Numbered from the stretch's first letter, positions 1-9,500 are shown. The stretch: 64,000 bases of DNA from Arthrobacter sp. 135MFCol5.1 (GCF_000374865.1 NZ_KB895454.1:430343-494342); one strand, 5' to 3'. A program made the numbers and translations. The notes: generated by a model not told the origin, from the letters alone.

Positions 1-260
1 TCTGCGGCTGCAGCAGCAACGATGTTGACCACGCGACGTCCGCGGCGGGTGCCGAATTCAACGGCGCCCGGGGTCAGTGCGAACAGGGTGTCGTCACCGC
101 CGCGGCCTACGCCGGCGCCCGGGTGGAAGTGGGTGCCACGCTGGCGGACGATGATCTCGCCTGCGGAAACGACCTGGCCGCCGAAGCGCTTGACGCCGAG
201 GTACTGTGCGTTGGAATCGCGACCGTTGCGAGTGGAGCTCGCGCCCTTTTTATGTGCCAT
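1..260 (-). CDS. rpmA: 50S ribosomal protein L27 (3' end cut by window edge)
   Basis: Large-subunit ribosomal protein L27, which reaches the peptidyl transferase centre. The minus strand reads [20 protein letters not shown] and continues with [14 protein letters not shown] and [10 protein letters not shown], the hallmark L27 blocks. The family is about 85-90 residues long and 86 codons are present, so only the last few residues and the stop lie outside the window. The ATG follows a GAGGCA purine run about 9 bases upstream. It lies 61 bases downstream of rplU in the usual rplU-rpmA order and is probably cotranscribed with it. No terminator is seen between the two genes. Confidence 0.97.
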   Translation of the reverse strand, partial: MAHKKGASSTRNGRDSNAQYLGVKRFGGQVVSAGEIIVRQRGTHFHPGAGVGRGGDDTLFALTPGAVEFGTRRGRRVVNIVAAAAA

Positions 261-321
261 CTGAAATGCCTGCCTCTAAATTCTGGGGAATCTGTTGAAA
301 TGCCTGAACAGTAACCGGTGG

Positions 322-630
322 TTACTTGATGCCGGTGATCTTGACCTTGGTCAGTTCCTGGCGGTGACCCTGGCGCTTCTTGTAGCCGGTCTTGTTCTTG
401 AACTTCTGGATGACAATCTTAGGACCACGCAGGTCCTGGAGGATTTCAGCCGTAACAGTTACCTTGGCCAGGTCCTTGGCTGCGGAGGTGACCTTGTCAC
501 CGTCAACCAGGAGCAGTGCGGGCAGCTCAATGGTGCTGCCGGCTCCACCGGCGACGCGGTTCAGGGTAACGAAGTCTCCAACGGAAACCTTCTCTTGGCG
601 GCCGCCTGCGCGGACAATCGCGTACACCAC
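322..630 (-). CDS. rplU: 50S ribosomal protein L21
   Basis: Ribosomal protein L21, which binds 23S rRNA. The product starts [20 protein letters not shown] and ends with the typical [10 protein letters not shown] and KVKITGI blocks. I chose the GTG at 630 (102 residues) because L21 proteins begin MYAIV or MVYAIV. An in-frame GTG at 642 would add four residues (VSSQ), but there the GAGAGAAG Shine-Dalgarno run would abut the start codon; with 630 it lies about 12 bases away. It is the first gene of the rplU-rpmA unit and a promoter can be drawn at 687-716. Confidence 0.95.
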   Translation of the reverse strand: MVYAIVRAGGRQEKVSVGDFVTLNRVAGGAGSTIELPALLLVDGDKVTSAAKDLAKVTVTAEILQDLRGPKIVIQKFKNKTGYKKRQGHRQELTKVKITGIK

Positions 631-686
631 TTGGGAACTCACTTCTCTCGACGTTTATAACAAAATTTGCGTGCGGAACCGACTCA

Positions 687-716
687 ATAAAAGCCTGGTT
701 TCTCGCTGTGCCTCAA
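687..716 (-). promoter_or_regulatory. putative promoter of rplU-rpmA
   Basis: On the minus strand TTGAGG (711-716) and TTTTAT (687-692) are separated by 18 bases, in an unusually AT-rich patch upstream of rplU. Transcription would begin near 680 and leave a leader of about 50 bases. Supported by consensus likeness only. Confidence 0.45.
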
Positions 717-894
717 CGCCGTGGGGTCATAACCCAAGTGTTGGCGTAAGCACCGAAGATCCAGAATACGCTAAATCCGTCTCCAGCCGCAAATGAGGCT
801 GGTTCCGGAGGGCCGGCTGTGATAGTAACCACAGCATGGCATGCAGCGCCGCAACCGTGCGTATCCATTGTAGCCGGGGCGCCGCCGTTGGACG

Positions 895-2415
895 TCAGGA
901 GTGAATGCGCGGCGCGTCGAAGAATTCCACTTCGAGCCGGCAGGACTGCTTGAACGCCGTGACCATGGCGGCCTGTTCATGGTCGGAGGCCTTCCGTCCG
1001 GCCGCATCCACCATGGCGATGGCCTGCCGGGTGGCTTCGGCGAAGCCCTCGTCGGCATAGGTGCGGAGCCACGCGGCGTACGCGTGCCCGTCCGGTTCGC
1101 CCGCCGCGAGGAACCGGGCGTGCAGTGTCCTGCCAACCTCGGCGTAGAGCCAGAAGCAGGGCAGGACGGCGGCGGCAAGGACGGCATAGCTGCCCGACGC
1201 CGAGACGGCTGTGAGGTGGTCAACGTAGGACTTGGTGACGGGTCCCAGGCCCGTCTGCCCGGGCCGGGTGCTGAGCCATGAGCGGTGCAGTTCCGATTCA
1301 ACCTCCAGGCACTGCCGGGCCGAGCCTGCCCAGAACAGCTGCTCCTCTTCGGAGGGGGCCAGGGAACTGGCGCGGGCCAGGACCCGGGAGTAGCCGTTCA
1401 GGTATTGGGCGTCCTGGGCCAGATAGTAGGCAAAGTCCTTTTCCGCCAGTTCGCCGGAGACCAGGCCTTGGATGAAGTCCAGGGCGTAAATATCCGCCAG
1501 GTCCTGCCGGGCTTCGGCCCAGAGCCTGGCCGCGAAGCCGCCTTCCGGCAGGTGGGGCCGCACATGGTGGAAGTGGTGCACGGGCCCGTTCCCGTGGCCG
1601 ACCTCCAGCCTGCCGGAATCCTCAAGCGCTCCGGCCAGCCAGGGCTTGACCGTCCGCAGCGACCCTTCCCAGTCGCCCAACCGGGCCTGGACCGTGGCCA
1701 TGGCAGAGGACAGCGAACAACCCGTCCCGTGGCTGTTGCGGGTGTTGACGCGGGGGCCGGGCACTTCCACCACGTCCCGGGCCAGCACACCGGCGGTGTT
1801 CACCAGGGCGTCCGGGCAGCCTTCGCCTGACAGGTGTCCGCCTTTTACCAGGACGGTGGCGCCGGTGGCATCCGCCAGGCGCCTGCCCTGGTCCAGCGCA
1901 CCTTCCCAGTCCCCCGCTGGCTCTTCGCCCACCAGCATGGCCAGTTCGGGCAGGTTGGGGGTGATGAGGTGGGCAAGCGGAAGCAGGTCGCGGAGGGCGG
2001 CTTCGGCGGTTTCCTTCAGCAGGCGGTCGCCGCTGGTGGCCACCATCACCGGATCCAGGACTACGACGGCGGGACGCACCTTGTCGAGCCACTGCTGGAC
2101 CGTGCGGATCACCGCTTCGTCGCCGAGCATGCCGATCTTGACGGCGTCGATGGTGATGTCGTCGCTGACGGCATCGAGCTGCTGCGCCAGGAACGCAGCA
2201 GGCGGGACATGGACGGCCACAACGCCACGGGTATTTTGCGCCGTCAGTGCCGTGATGGCGGCCATGCCATATCCGCCGTGCGCTGCAATGCTCTTCAGGT
2301 CCGCTTGGACTCCTGCTCCGCCGGAAGGATCAGAGCCCGCAATGGAGAGGACACGTGGGATATCGCGCCCCGCAGGGGTCCCGGAGGAGTCAGTGGAGGC
2401 ACTTGGCAGGGGCAT
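895..2415 (-). CDS. thiD: bifunctional HMP(-P) kinase ThiD fused to TenA-family thiaminase II
   Basis: Thiamine biosynthesis and salvage. The N-terminal half is ThiD, which phosphorylates hydroxymethylpyrimidine and its monophosphate: substrate-loop motif [14 protein letters not shown] at residues 24-37 and the anion-hole motif NSHGTGC at 227-233. The C-terminal half, from about residue 290, is TenA, which hydrolyses pyrimidine breakdown products: probable catalytic Cys420 in LPCFWLY and Glu497 in LEVEFFD. 506 residues from the ATG at 2415. An in-frame TTG at 2433 is a serious alternative, since AAGGGA lies 6 bases before it while the ATG has no clear ribosome binding site. A TPP riboswitch directly precedes it. 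The gene sits between rne and rplU, which are usually close neighbours in actinobacteria. Confidence 0.93.
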   Translation of the reverse strand: MPLPSASTDSSGTPAGRDIPRVLSIAGSDPSGGAGVQADLKSIAAHGGYGMAAITALTAQNTRGVVAVHVPPAAFLAQQLDAVSDDITIDAVKIGMLGDEAVIRTVQQWLDKVRPAVVVLDPVMVATSGDRLLKETAEAALRDLLPLAHLITPNLPELAMLVGEEPAGDWEGALDQGRRLADATGATVLVKGGHLSGEGCPDALVNTAGVLARDVVEVPGPRVNTRNSHGTGCSLSSAMATVQARLGDWEGSLRTVKPWLAGALEDSGRLEVGHGNGPVHHFHHVRPHLPEGGFAARLWAEARQDLADIYALDFIQGLVSGELAEKDFAYYLAQDAQYLNGYSRVLARASSLAPSEEEQLFWAGSARQCLEVESELHRSWLSTRPGQTGLGPVTKSYVDHLTAVSASGSYAVLAAAVLPCFWLYAEVGRTLHARFLAAGEPDGHAYAAWLRTYADEGFAEATRQAIAMVDAAGRKASDHEQAAMVTAFKQSCRLEVEFFDAPRIHS

Positions 2416-2437
2416 GGAGAGGGTCGAAGACAACAGA

Positions 2438-2520
2438 CATCCCTTCGCCGGTACTAGCCGGACAGGTTCAACGGGTGTGGATCTCAGCCGGCCTTCTGCG
2501 CGGCACCCCGTGTCGGTTTC
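2438..2520 (-). promoter_or_regulatory. TPP (THI-box) riboswitch
   Basis: The minus strand carries the conserved thiamine pyrophosphate aptamer blocks in order: ACACGGGGTGCC, GGCTGAGA, ACACCCGTTGAACCTG and, at the 3' end, CTAGTACCGGCGAAGGGATG. It ends only 20-25 bases before the thiD-tenA start. The 3' strand of the aptamer includes the only good Shine-Dalgarno-like run (AAGGGA), so ligand binding probably blocks translation initiation. No U-tract terminator is seen after it. Confidence 0.95.
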
Positions 2521-2574
2521 CCAGCCTAGCCGGTGGCGCGGTACCGGGCTAAAGGTGACAGCGGCCGGATGCAG

Positions 2575-2642
2575 GAAGTCCCCGCCTCGTGGACTGTTCC
2601 CCCTGTTCTTTCGGGGGGAATGGTCCACGAGACGGGGACTTC
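2575..2642. repeat. 68-bp near-perfect inverted repeat (long hairpin) between rne and the thiamine gene
   Basis: Arms 2575-2603 and 2614-2642 match at 26 of 29 positions (GAAGTCCCCG, CTCGTGGAC and TTCCCCC blocks) around a loop of about 10 bases. It lies 29 bases past the rne stop and about 55 bases before the TPP aptamer. It may serve as the rne terminator or as an RNA processing or decay barrier. The stem is much longer than a normal intrinsic terminator and no U-tract follows on either strand, so a mobile or repetitive palindromic element is also possible. Confidence 0.8.
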
Positions 2643-2670
2643 ACCTAGCGACGCCGTGGCCTGCCGGAAT

Positions 2671-5600
2671 TTAGAGCTCCGAAGCCGGGACGCCCACGCC
2701 GAGGATGATGGGTTCCTCGGAACGCTTGCCGCTATCAGCGGGCTGCTGGTTCGCGGGCTCGGGGGCCTTGGCTGCGTGCGAGTGCCCGGTAGTTGCGGCT
2801 TGGACGTTCTCATGGTGCTGGACGGCGGTTTCGTTCGCGGCGCCCTGGGCTCGGCTGGCGGCCCGGTGGCGGCGCGGCCTGCGCTGCCTTGTTTGCTCCA
2901 GCGTGTGGTCGGAGTAGTCCTTTTCAGCCGGTGCTTCCGCGGCCCGCGAAGGGGCTTCGCCGCCCTGCGGCCGGGGCTCCTGTGCGGCCTGTTCCGTTGC
3001 CGGTTCAGCCGCTACAGGATTTTTCGGAGCGTCCTCGACGGCGGAAACCGGCTGGCCGAGGTGCGCGAATGCTTCCGCGAGCCGGTCCAGCGTCAGGGCG
3101 GGCTTGGGCTGCTGCTCCTCCGCGTGCTCCACGAACGGAAGCGGGACTTTCTCGCCGCCGAACGTCAGGACCGCCGCGGGACGCCCGTGCGTATCGGCGT
3201 CGTGCCTTTCCCCGTCAGCTGCCGGTGCAGGCTGGACCGGTGCTTGCGGGGCCGTAGCCTGCTCCGCCGGCGCGTGCCGGGCAGCTGCCAGCTCGTCGTC
3301 GTGGAGATGCGCCGCGTGGGCCGCCGCGGCGATGTTGGCCAACGCGAGCCGGGTGGCTTCAGCCTTGGCGTGCCGCTCGGCGTCACTGGGATCCGGCTGC
3401 ACAGTGTGCACGTGCACTGCCGGCGCCGGTACTGCCTCGGCCTGCTGGCCGCCGCGTCCACGGCGGCGTTTCCGCTCGGGGCGTGCACCGGGCTGGCCGG
3501 CATCGGTCCGCTGTCCGTCGGGGCGGTGGGCCTCCCCGCGGGCTTCGGGACGGTTGTCGGCGCGCTGGACGTGGTGTTCGGCCGCCACGATGTTGGCGCG
3601 GCGGTGCTCCACGGGATCGTCGTGGGTCACGACGCCGCGTCCGGCACACGCCTCGCATTGCTCGCCGAAGACTTCCAGCAGGCCCGTGCCCATGCGCTTG
3701 CGGGTCATCTGGACCAGGCCCAGGGACGTGACCTCGGCAACCTGGTGCTTGGTCCGGTCGCGGCCCAGGCACTCGACGAGGCGGCGCAGGACCAGGTCCC
3801 GGTTGGATTCGAGCACCATGTCGATGAAGTCGATCACGATGATGCCGCCAATATCGCGCAGCCTCAGCTGGCGCACCACTTCCTCGGCAGCTTCGAGGTT
3901 GTTCTTGGTGACGGTTTCCTCGAGGTTGCCGCCGCTGCCGGTGAACTTGCCGGTGTTGACGTCCACCACGGTCATGGCTTCGGTCCGGTCGATGACCAGG
4001 GAACCGCCGGAGGGCAGGAACACCTTGCGCTCGAGTGCCTTGTGGATCTGCTCATCGATCCGCCAGGCGGAGAAGATGTCCTGGTCCTTGGTCCACTTCT
4101 CGAGGCGGCCCACCAGGTCCGGGGCGACGTAGGTGACGTAGGCCTCGATGGTGTCCCAGGCTTCCTCGCCGGAGACGATCAGCTTGGAGAAGTCCTCGTT
4201 GAAGACGTCGCGGACCACCTTGATGGTCAGGTCCGGTTCGCCGTACAGCAGTTCGGGGGCAAGGACCTTGGTGGAGGTGGACTGGCTTTCGATGCCTTCC
4301 CACTGTGCGCGCAGCCGGTTGATGTCGTGCGTGAGTTCCTCTTCGGAGGCGCCCTCTGCGGCGGTGCGGACGATGACACCGGCGTGTTCGGGGAGGCGGT
4401 CCTTGAGGATGCGCTTGAGGCGGTTGCGTTCGACGTCCGGCAGTTTGCGGGAAATGCCGGTCATGGAGCCGCCGGGCACGTACACCAGGTAGCGTCCGGG
4501 CAAGGAGATCTGGCTGGTGAGGCGGGCGCCCTTGTGGCCCACAGGGTCCTTGGTCACCTGGACCAGGACAGTGTCGCCGGACTTCAGGGCGTTTTCGATC
4601 CGGCGCTGCTTGCCTTCGAGGTTGACGGCTTCCCAGTTGACCTCGCCGGCGTAGAGCACGGCGTTGCGGCCGCGTCCGATGTCCACGAAAGCAGCTTCCA
4701 TGGACGGCAGCACGTTCTGGACCTTGCCCAGGTAGACGTTGCCGATCAGCGAGTCCTGCTGGGTCTTGGACACGAAGTGCTCGGCCAGGACGCCGTCTTC
4801 GAGGACGCCGATCTGGATTCTGTCGTCGCGCTGCCGGACGATCATCTGGCGGTCCACGGATTCGCGGCGGGCCAGGAACTCGGCTTCGGTGATCACGGTG
4901 CGGCGGCGGCCGGTATCGCGGGATTCGCGGCGGCGCTGCTTCTTGGCCTCAAGGCGGGTGGAGCCCTTGACGCTGGTGACCCGGTTGTTGACCGGCGCTT
5001 CGCTGACCGCGCGCGGCGCACGGACCCTCGTCACCGTGTTGGGCGGATCGTCGCCTTCCCCACCGGTCAACTCCAGGTCCTGGTCACCGCGGCGGCGGCG
5101 GCGGCGACGGCGGGAGGTCACGCCGTCTTCCAGTGGCCCGTTGGCGTCCTCGTCGGCTTCGTCTTCGGCATCGGCGTCATCGGTGCCGCCCTCGACGTCT
5201 TCATCTGTCCGCTCGCCGATGCGGCTGCGGCCACGGCGGCCACGGCTGCGGCGCCGGCGGCGGCTGGCGGAATCGTCTGCGTCGTCGGTCTCTTCCTCGT
5301 CGGTCTCTTCCGCCGCGGGCGTTGCGGGGCGGACCACGGTGCTCAGGTCCGGCGCCTGGAAGAGGACTGACGTGGGGGAACCTGGTTCCAGGAACAGCGA
5401 ACCAAAGGGGCTTGCTGCCGCCGTGGACGCGGCGTCGCTTCCGGCCTCGGGAGCTGCAGGTGCGGCGGCGGGCTCCTGTGCCTGCACCGGCGCCTGCGGG
5501 ACCTCCTCGACCGCGGGGGCGGCGGCTTCCGGGGCAGCAACAGACGCCTCGGGGGTTTCCTCCGTTGCGGTTTCCCCCACGGCGTCCTGCACCGGAGCGG

Positions 5601-6045
5601 CGGCAGCAGCTTCCGCCGCTGCAGTTTCCGGGGCCGGAGCCGGGGAAGCGACCTTGCGGGTGGCTACCCGACGGCGGCGCACAGGCTTCGTTTCGACGTC
5701 CGCCTCGGCAGCCGGGGCCTCATCGGCCGGCGCCGGTGCGGATACCTCAACTGCGGCAACGGCTGCGGCGGTGGTGGACGCAGCGTCGTCGGCGAACGCG
5801 GGCAGGGGTTCGGCGGCGTCGGCTTTCTTCCGGGCGCGGGTGCGGCGGGCCGGGGCCTTCTTCTCCGCGGCTGGTTCTTCCACCGGCGCGTCGGCCGCAG
5901 GCTCTGGGGCGGCAGCTTCGTCCGCTACGGCTTCGGCAGCCTTGGGCGCCGCCTTGCGCCGGACCCTTGGAGCCCTCTTCGGTGCAGCAGCGGCCTCCGG
6001 GGCCACTGCTTCGTCGTTAACGGCCAGTTCTCGATCAATATCCAT
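2671..6045 (-). CDS. rne: ribonuclease E/G family endoribonuclease
   Basis: Single-strand endoribonuclease for mRNA decay and rRNA/tRNA maturation. 1124 residues. Residues 1-400 are an Ala/Pro/Glu-rich low-complexity region with clusters of Arg and acidic residues. The catalytic core starts at MIVRQRDD (401) with an S1-like domain ([21 protein letters not shown]). The metal-binding Asp lies in DVNTGKF (Asp695), followed by IVIDFIDM, and the zinc-link CEAC is at 797-800. The tail to 1124 is again disordered, with basic patches ([21 protein letters not shown]). ATG 6045 has GGAG about 9 bases upstream. Actinobacterial RNase E proteins commonly have the catalytic core between two disordered arms. 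What binds the arms is unknown. Confidence 0.95.
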   Translation of the reverse strand: MDIDRELAVNDEAVAPEAAAAPKRAPRVRRKAAPKAAEAVADEAAAPEPAADAPVEEPAAEKKAPARRTRARKKADAAEPLPAFADDAASTTAAAVAAVEVSAPAPADEAPAAEADVETKPVRRRRVATRKVASPAPAPETAAAEAAAAAPVQDAVGETATEETPEASVAAPEAAAPAVEEVPQAPVQAQEPAAAPAAPEAGSDAASTAAASPFGSLFLEPGSPTSVLFQAPDLSTVVRPATPAAEETDEEETDDADDSASRRRRRSRGRRGRSRIGERTDEDVEGGTDDADAEDEADEDANGPLEDGVTSRRRRRRRRGDQDLELTGGEGDDPPNTVTRVRAPRAVSEAPVNNRVTSVKGSTRLEAKKQRRRESRDTGRRRTVITEAEFLARRESVDRQMIVRQRDDRIQIGVLEDGVLAEHFVSKTQQDSLIGNVYLGKVQNVLPSMEAAFVDIGRGRNAVLYAGEVNWEAVNLEGKQRRIENALKSGDTVLVQVTKDPVGHKGARLTSQISLPGRYLVYVPGGSMTGISRKLPDVERNRLKRILKDRLPEHAGVIVRTAAEGASEEELTHDINRLRAQWEGIESQSTSTKVLAPELLYGEPDLTIKVVRDVFNEDFSKLIVSGEEAWDTIEAYVTYVAPDLVGRLEKWTKDQDIFSAWRIDEQIHKALERKVFLPSGGSLVIDRTEAMTVVDVNTGKFTGSGGNLEETVTKNNLEAAEEVVRQLRLRDIGGIIVIDFIDMVLESNRDLVLRRLVECLGRDRTKHQVAEVTSLGLVQMTRKRMGTGLLEVFGEQCEACAGRGVVTHDDPVEHRRANIVAAEHHVQRADNRPEARGEAHRPDGQRTDAGQPGARPERKRRRGRGGQQAEAVPAPAVHVHTVQPDPSDAERHAKAEATRLALANIAAAAHAAHLHDDELAAARHAPAEQATAPQAPVQPAPAADGERHDADTHGRPAAVLTFGGEKVPLPFVEHAEEQQPKPALTLDRLAEAFAHLGQPVSAVEDAPKNPVAAEPATEQAAQEPRPQGGEAPSRAAEAPAEKDYSDHTLEQTRQRRPRRHRAASRAQGAANETAVQHHENVQAATTGHSHAAKAPEPANQQPADSGKRSEEPIILGVGVPASEL

Positions 6046-6481
6046 ATGTGGCTACACTCCTGCCCCTGACGTACCGCCACATCCGGCACCCATTGGGGCA
6101 CATATTGTCAAAACCCGCAGGCGTTGACAGAAGTCAAATGGATGCTCCCGGGTTCGCACCGTCATTGGGGTGCGGCAGCCCACAGGAGCCGGTGGATGTT
6201 CTGAAACCCGTTGTTCTGCGTGCCACAACCAGGTGCCGCTCAATGGAGTCGCGGGAGTGCCGGAGAATTCCGAAGCCTGCCCTGCTCATCATTGGCGGTC
6301 TTGGGAACAAACCACCGGACCGGAGTCCGAATGTGGATCGGCTTCCAGCCACGTTCATTCTCTCATACCCGGGCCGGATCGCCGCGGAGGCCCGCGCTGC
6401 TCCTGCCTTCCTGGGTGGCGGGACCAGCCACCGGCGTTACAATCAGGCACAGGAGCACCGGATGAAAAGGACGCCACACCC
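6046..6481. other. 436-bp divergent intergenic region between rne and the VKOR gene
   Basis: No convincing gene. Towards rne the minus strand contains TTGACT and TTGACA hexamers (around 6105-6138), but I cannot assign a -10 box with confidence. Towards the VKOR gene there is a TACAAT hexamer at 6438-6443 without a recognisable -35. Short open frames here look like chance frames in GC-rich DNA, except possibly the 36-codon frame starting at 6462 discussed in the findings. Confidence 0.5.
6438..6443 (+). promoter_or_regulatory. probable -10 box for the VKOR gene
   Basis: TACAAT, one mismatch from TATAAT, about 38 bases upstream of the VKOR start. No clear -35 hexamer at 17-18 bases. Confidence 0.4.
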
Positions 6482-7150
6482 ATGCCCAGCATCTCCCCCG
6501 TCAGCGCCCACGAAAGCGATCGAGCCGTTGCGCCGCGCACCGCTGCTGCCGAAAACCTTCCCCGGATGACCCGGAACCGGCCGTTCGGCTGGCTTCTGGT
6601 CATCACTGGAATCGTGGGATGGCTTGCCTCCGGAACCCTTGTCCTGGAAAAGCTCGAGGTTCTCAAGGACCCCAACCACACCACCGTCTGCGATGTGAAT
6701 CCGTGGATCTCATGCGGCCAGGTCATGCAGACCTGGCAGAGTTCACTGTTCGGGTTCCCCAACATGTTCATCGGAATCGTGGCCTTCGCCATCATCATTA
6801 CCGTGGGCATGGCCCTGCTCGCCGGCGCCACCTTCGCCCGCTGGTACTGGGTTGGCCTGCAGGCGGGCGTCACGCTGGGCTTCGCATTCGTCGTGTGGCT
6901 GTGGTCCCAGGCCCTGTACTCCATCCACATCCTGTGCCCGTTCTGCATGATCGTGTGGTCGGCCATGATCCCGCTCTTCGTCTGGACCACCATCAGGAAC
7001 ATCACGGCAGGAGTGATCCCCCTGCCCGCCCGGGCAACCCGCATCCTCGGTGACTCCGGCTGGATCATCACGGCGCTGCTGTATGTTGCCGTCATCGCCA
7101 CCATCTTTTTTGCGTTCATCCAGGTGTTCGCAGGTACCTCCGGCTTCTAG
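6482..7150 (+). CDS. vitamin K epoxide reductase (VKOR) family membrane protein
   Basis: Integral membrane quinone oxidoreductase of the kind that reoxidises a DsbA-like partner during extracytoplasmic disulfide formation in actinobacteria. 222 residues with four to five hydrophobic segments. The redox-active CXXC is CPFC at residues 152-155, and the loop cysteine pair is Cys70 (CDVNPW) and Cys78 (ISCG), the four-cysteine layout of VKOR proteins. The start is uncertain: ATG 6482 has AAAGGA 10 bases upstream, while ATG 6567 (MTRNRPFGW) begins just before the first helix. No fused thioredoxin domain. It converges on ndk across a shared terminator. Confidence 0.9.
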   Translation: MPSISPVSAHESDRAVAPRTAAAENLPRMTRNRPFGWLLVITGIVGWLASGTLVLEKLEVLKDPNHTTVCDVNPWISCGQVMQTWQSSLFGFPNMFIGIVAFAIIITVGMALLAGATFARWYWVGLQAGVTLGFAFVVWLWSQALYSIHILCPFCMIVWSAMIPLFVWTTIRNITAGVIPLPARATRILGDSGWIITALLYVAVIATIFFAFIQVFAGTSGF

Positions 7151-7161
7151 GCCGCAGACGA

Positions 7162-7197
7162 AAGAAGCCCTTGGTTCCGAAGAACCAAGGGCTTCTT
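7162..7197. terminator. bidirectional terminator between the VKOR gene and ndk
   Basis: Perfect 16-bp stem (AAGAAGCCCTTGGTTC and its complement) closed by a CGAA tetraloop, between two convergent stop codons. The run of A at the left and T at the right of the stem would give short U-tracts on both strands. Confidence 0.9.
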
Positions 7198-7212
7198 GCT
7201 GTTCCGGGCCTG

Positions 7213-7632
7213 TCAGCCCTGGAACCAGATCTTGATCTCGCGCCCGGCGGATTCGGTGGAGTCCGAGCCGTGCACCAGGTTCTGCTGGACCTTCAGGCCC
7301 CAGTCGCGGCCGAAGTCGCCCCGGATGGTGCCCGGCGCCGCCGTGGTGGGATCGGTGGTCCCGGCCAGTGAACGGAAGCCCTCGATGACGCGGTGGCCTT
7401 CGAAGATGGCTGCCACGACCGGGCCGCTGAGCATGAACTCCACCAGCGGCTCATAGAACGGCTTGCCCACGTGCTCTTCGTAGTGCTGCTCCAGCAGTTC
7501 GCGGGTGGCGTCAACCTTCTTCAGCTCAACAAGGCTGTAGCCTTTGGCTTCGATCCGGGCCAGGATGGCGCCGGTCAGGTTACGGGCGACGCCGTCGGGC
7601 TTGATCAGGACGAGGGTGCGCTCTGTGGTCAC
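7213..7632 (-). CDS. ndk: nucleoside diphosphate kinase
   Basis: Transfers the gamma phosphate from ATP to NDPs through a phosphohistidine intermediate. 139 residues, normal for the family, with the N-terminal [10 protein letters not shown] block and the active-site His121 in NLVHGSDS. The start is GTG 7632, preceded by GGAGCA about 6 bases upstream. It is the last gene of the ileS-folC-DUF4233-ndk series, 47 bases after the DUF4233 gene, and ends at the bidirectional stem-loop. Confidence 0.97.
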   Translation of the reverse strand: MTTERTLVLIKPDGVARNLTGAILARIEAKGYSLVELKKVDATRELLEQHYEEHVGKPFYEPLVEFMLSGPVVAAIFEGHRVIEGFRSLAGTTDPTTAAPGTIRGDFGRDWGLKVQQNLVHGSDSTESAGREIKIWFQG

Positions 7633-7679
7633 AACTGCTCCAATGGTTCGGGTGGGGTTTCAGGTCAAGTCTACGGGGA

Positions 7680-8135
7680 CTATGGCTGGGCCGGGCCGGC
7701 GGCCTGGTCCGGGTGGGAGGCTTCCCATTCAGCTTGCTCGCGGGCGCGCTGCGCCGCTTCACGGTCAAGCCGGATGCCGGTGCGGATCCCGTACCACCAG
7801 GCGATGGCGAACAGGGCGCCCACCAGGAACATGGCCGGCTCAAAGATGCCGGTCAGGATCAGGATGACCTGCAGGATCCACCCCAGCGCCACCCCCCAGG
7901 GCTTATTGAGGACCGCGCAGGCCATCACCATGACGGCGCTCAGGGCAAGGCCCACGCCCAAAATGAGGGCGGGCGGGAACTCCTCCCGGCGCAGGCCGAA
8001 CACCGCGAGGGTGGCGAAAAACATGACGAACGCTTCCAGGAGCAGCACCGTGGAGGCAAACATGACCTTGGTGGAGCGGCGCTTCTTTGGCATCCCGGGG
8101 CGCCACTCGCGCTGTGCCTTTGTCAGTCTGGCCAT
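7680..8135 (-). CDS. DUF4233 family small membrane protein
   Basis: 151 residues with a basic N-terminus (MARLTKAQREWRPG, PKKRRSTK) and four predicted transmembrane segments, ending in a charged tail. In actinobacteria a DUF4233 protein commonly lies directly downstream of folC, as here. Its function is not known. The ATG lies 4 bases past the folC stop, with GAGG inside the folC end as ribosome binding site, so translation is probably coupled to folC. Confidence 0.85.
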   Translation of the reverse strand: MARLTKAQREWRPGMPKKRRSTKVMFASTVLLLEAFVMFFATLAVFGLRREEFPPALILGVGLALSAVMVMACAVLNKPWGVALGWILQVILILTGIFEPAMFLVGALFAIAWWYGIRTGIRLDREAAQRAREQAEWEASHPDQAAGPAQP

Positions 8136-8138
8136 GGA

Positions 8139-9497
8139 TTACGCCTCAGTCTTCCCGAGCAGGATCCGTGCCTCAGCCACCAGGGTGATGGAGCCCGTGA
8201 CCAGAACGGCGCCGGAGAGGTCGTCGTTGGCTTCGGCCCGCTCAACAGCCCATTCCAGTGCGTCGTCCAGCTTCTCGGCGATGTGCACTTTGTCTTCGCC
8301 GAAGCCAAGGTCAATGGCGAGCTCGGCGAGTTCGGCTGCCGGAACTGCGCGCGGGGAGTTGGACTGGGTGAAGCAGTACTCGTCTGCCAGGCCGCCCAGG
8401 GATTCCTTGAGTTCGCGCAGGATCTCTTCGGCGTCCTTCTCCTTGAGTACGCCCACTACCGGAACCAGCTTGGTGAACGTGAATGCTTCCTGCAGGGCGG
8501 CGGCGGAGGCCCGGATGCCGTCCGGGTTGTGTGCGGCATCCACGACGATGGTGGGCGCCGTGCGCACCACTTCCAGGCGGCCGGGCGAGGTCACTGCAGC
8601 GAATCCTTCCTGCAGGACATCGAAGTCGAGTTCCTTTTCGCCGCCGAAGAACGCCTCCAGTGCGGCGACCGCCACGGCGGCGTTTTGGGCCTGGTGGGAT
8701 CCATGCAGGGGCACCAGCAGGTCCGGGTAGCGCCCGGCGATGCCCTGGATGGTGACCATCTGGCCGCCCACGGCCACGGTGCGTGACTCGACACCGAACT
8801 CCACCCCCTCGAAGCGGAAGGGCACGCCTACTTCCTTGGCCTTCTCCAGCAGGACCTGGGCCGCGTCGATGGGCTGGGCGGCACTGATGAGGTAGCCGCC
8901 GGGCTTGATGATGCCTGCCTTTTCGTGGGCGATGTCCTCCGTGGTGTCACCGAGCAGGTCGGTGTGGTCCAAGGAGATCGGGGTAACCACCGAGACCTGG
9001 CCGTCCCCGACGTTGGTGGCATCGGTGATGCCGCCCAGGCCCACCTCGATGACGGCCACGTTGACCGGCTGGTCAGCGAAGATGGCGAAGCCAAGGATGG
9101 TGAGGCATTCGAAGTACGTCAGCCGCGGCTGGCCCTCGGCTTCCAGTTCCGAATCCACAATCTGCAGGTAGGGCCGGATTTCGTCCCAGATCCGCACAAA
9201 CGTCTCATCCGGCACGGGGTGTCCGTCGATGCTGATCCGCTCGGTGACCTTGGACAGGTGCGGGCTGGTGTACCGCCCCGTGCTCAGGCCATGGGCGCGG
9301 AGCACCGACTCGATCATCCGCGACGTGGAGGTCTTGCCGTTGGTTCCCGTCACGTGGATGATCGGGAACGCCTTGTTGGGTTCGCCGAGGACGTCCATGG
9401 CGCGGAACAGCGGAGCCAGGCGAGGCTCCATCTTGTTTTCCGGCGCCCGGCCCAGCAGTTCCGCGTAGACGCTTTCCACCGAAAATTCGTCGGTCAT
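8139..9497 (-). CDS. folC: folylpolyglutamate synthase / dihydrofolate synthase
   Basis: Mur-ligase-family ATP-dependent enzyme that adds glutamate to dihydropteroate and folates. 452 residues. P-loop HVTGTNGKTSTS around residues 48-59, then GLGGITDATN, SLDHTDLLGDT, EKAGIIKPG and, near the C-terminal domain, VVDAAHNPDG, all characteristic of FolC. ATG 9497 is 3 bases from the ileS stop, and its GGAGG ribosome binding site lies within the last ileS codons, which suggests translational coupling behind the T-box leader. Confidence 0.97.
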   Translation of the reverse strand: MTDEFSVESVYAELLGRAPENKMEPRLAPLFRAMDVLGEPNKAFPIIHVTGTNGKTSTSRMIESVLRAHGLSTGRYTSPHLSKVTERISIDGHPVPDETFVRIWDEIRPYLQIVDSELEAEGQPRLTYFECLTILGFAIFADQPVNVAVIEVGLGGITDATNVGDGQVSVVTPISLDHTDLLGDTTEDIAHEKAGIIKPGGYLISAAQPIDAAQVLLEKAKEVGVPFRFEGVEFGVESRTVAVGGQMVTIQGIAGRYPDLLVPLHGSHQAQNAAVAVAALEAFFGGEKELDFDVLQEGFAAVTSPGRLEVVRTAPTIVVDAAHNPDGIRASAAALQEAFTFTKLVPVVGVLKEKDAEEILRELKESLGGLADEYCFTQSNSPRAVPAAELAELAIDLGFGEDKVHIAEKLDDALEWAVERAEANDDLSGAVLVTGSITLVAEARILLGKTEA

Positions 9498-9500
9498 GTC

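Noticed and set aside
771..1301. 176-codon minus-strand frame overlapping the TenA domain
   Set aside because: Arg/Pro-rich out-of-frame reading inside a gene with confirmed catalytic motifs.
2533..5370. 945-codon open frame on the plus strand
   Set aside because: It is antisense to RNase E/G, whose motifs are unambiguous. Long antisense frames are expected in DNA this GC-rich because stop codons are rare on the opposite strand.
5090..5990. possible tandem repeat or recombination hot spot in the rne 5' part
   Set aside because: Only low-complexity Ala/Pro/Glu coding sequence; no unit repeats with a constant period.
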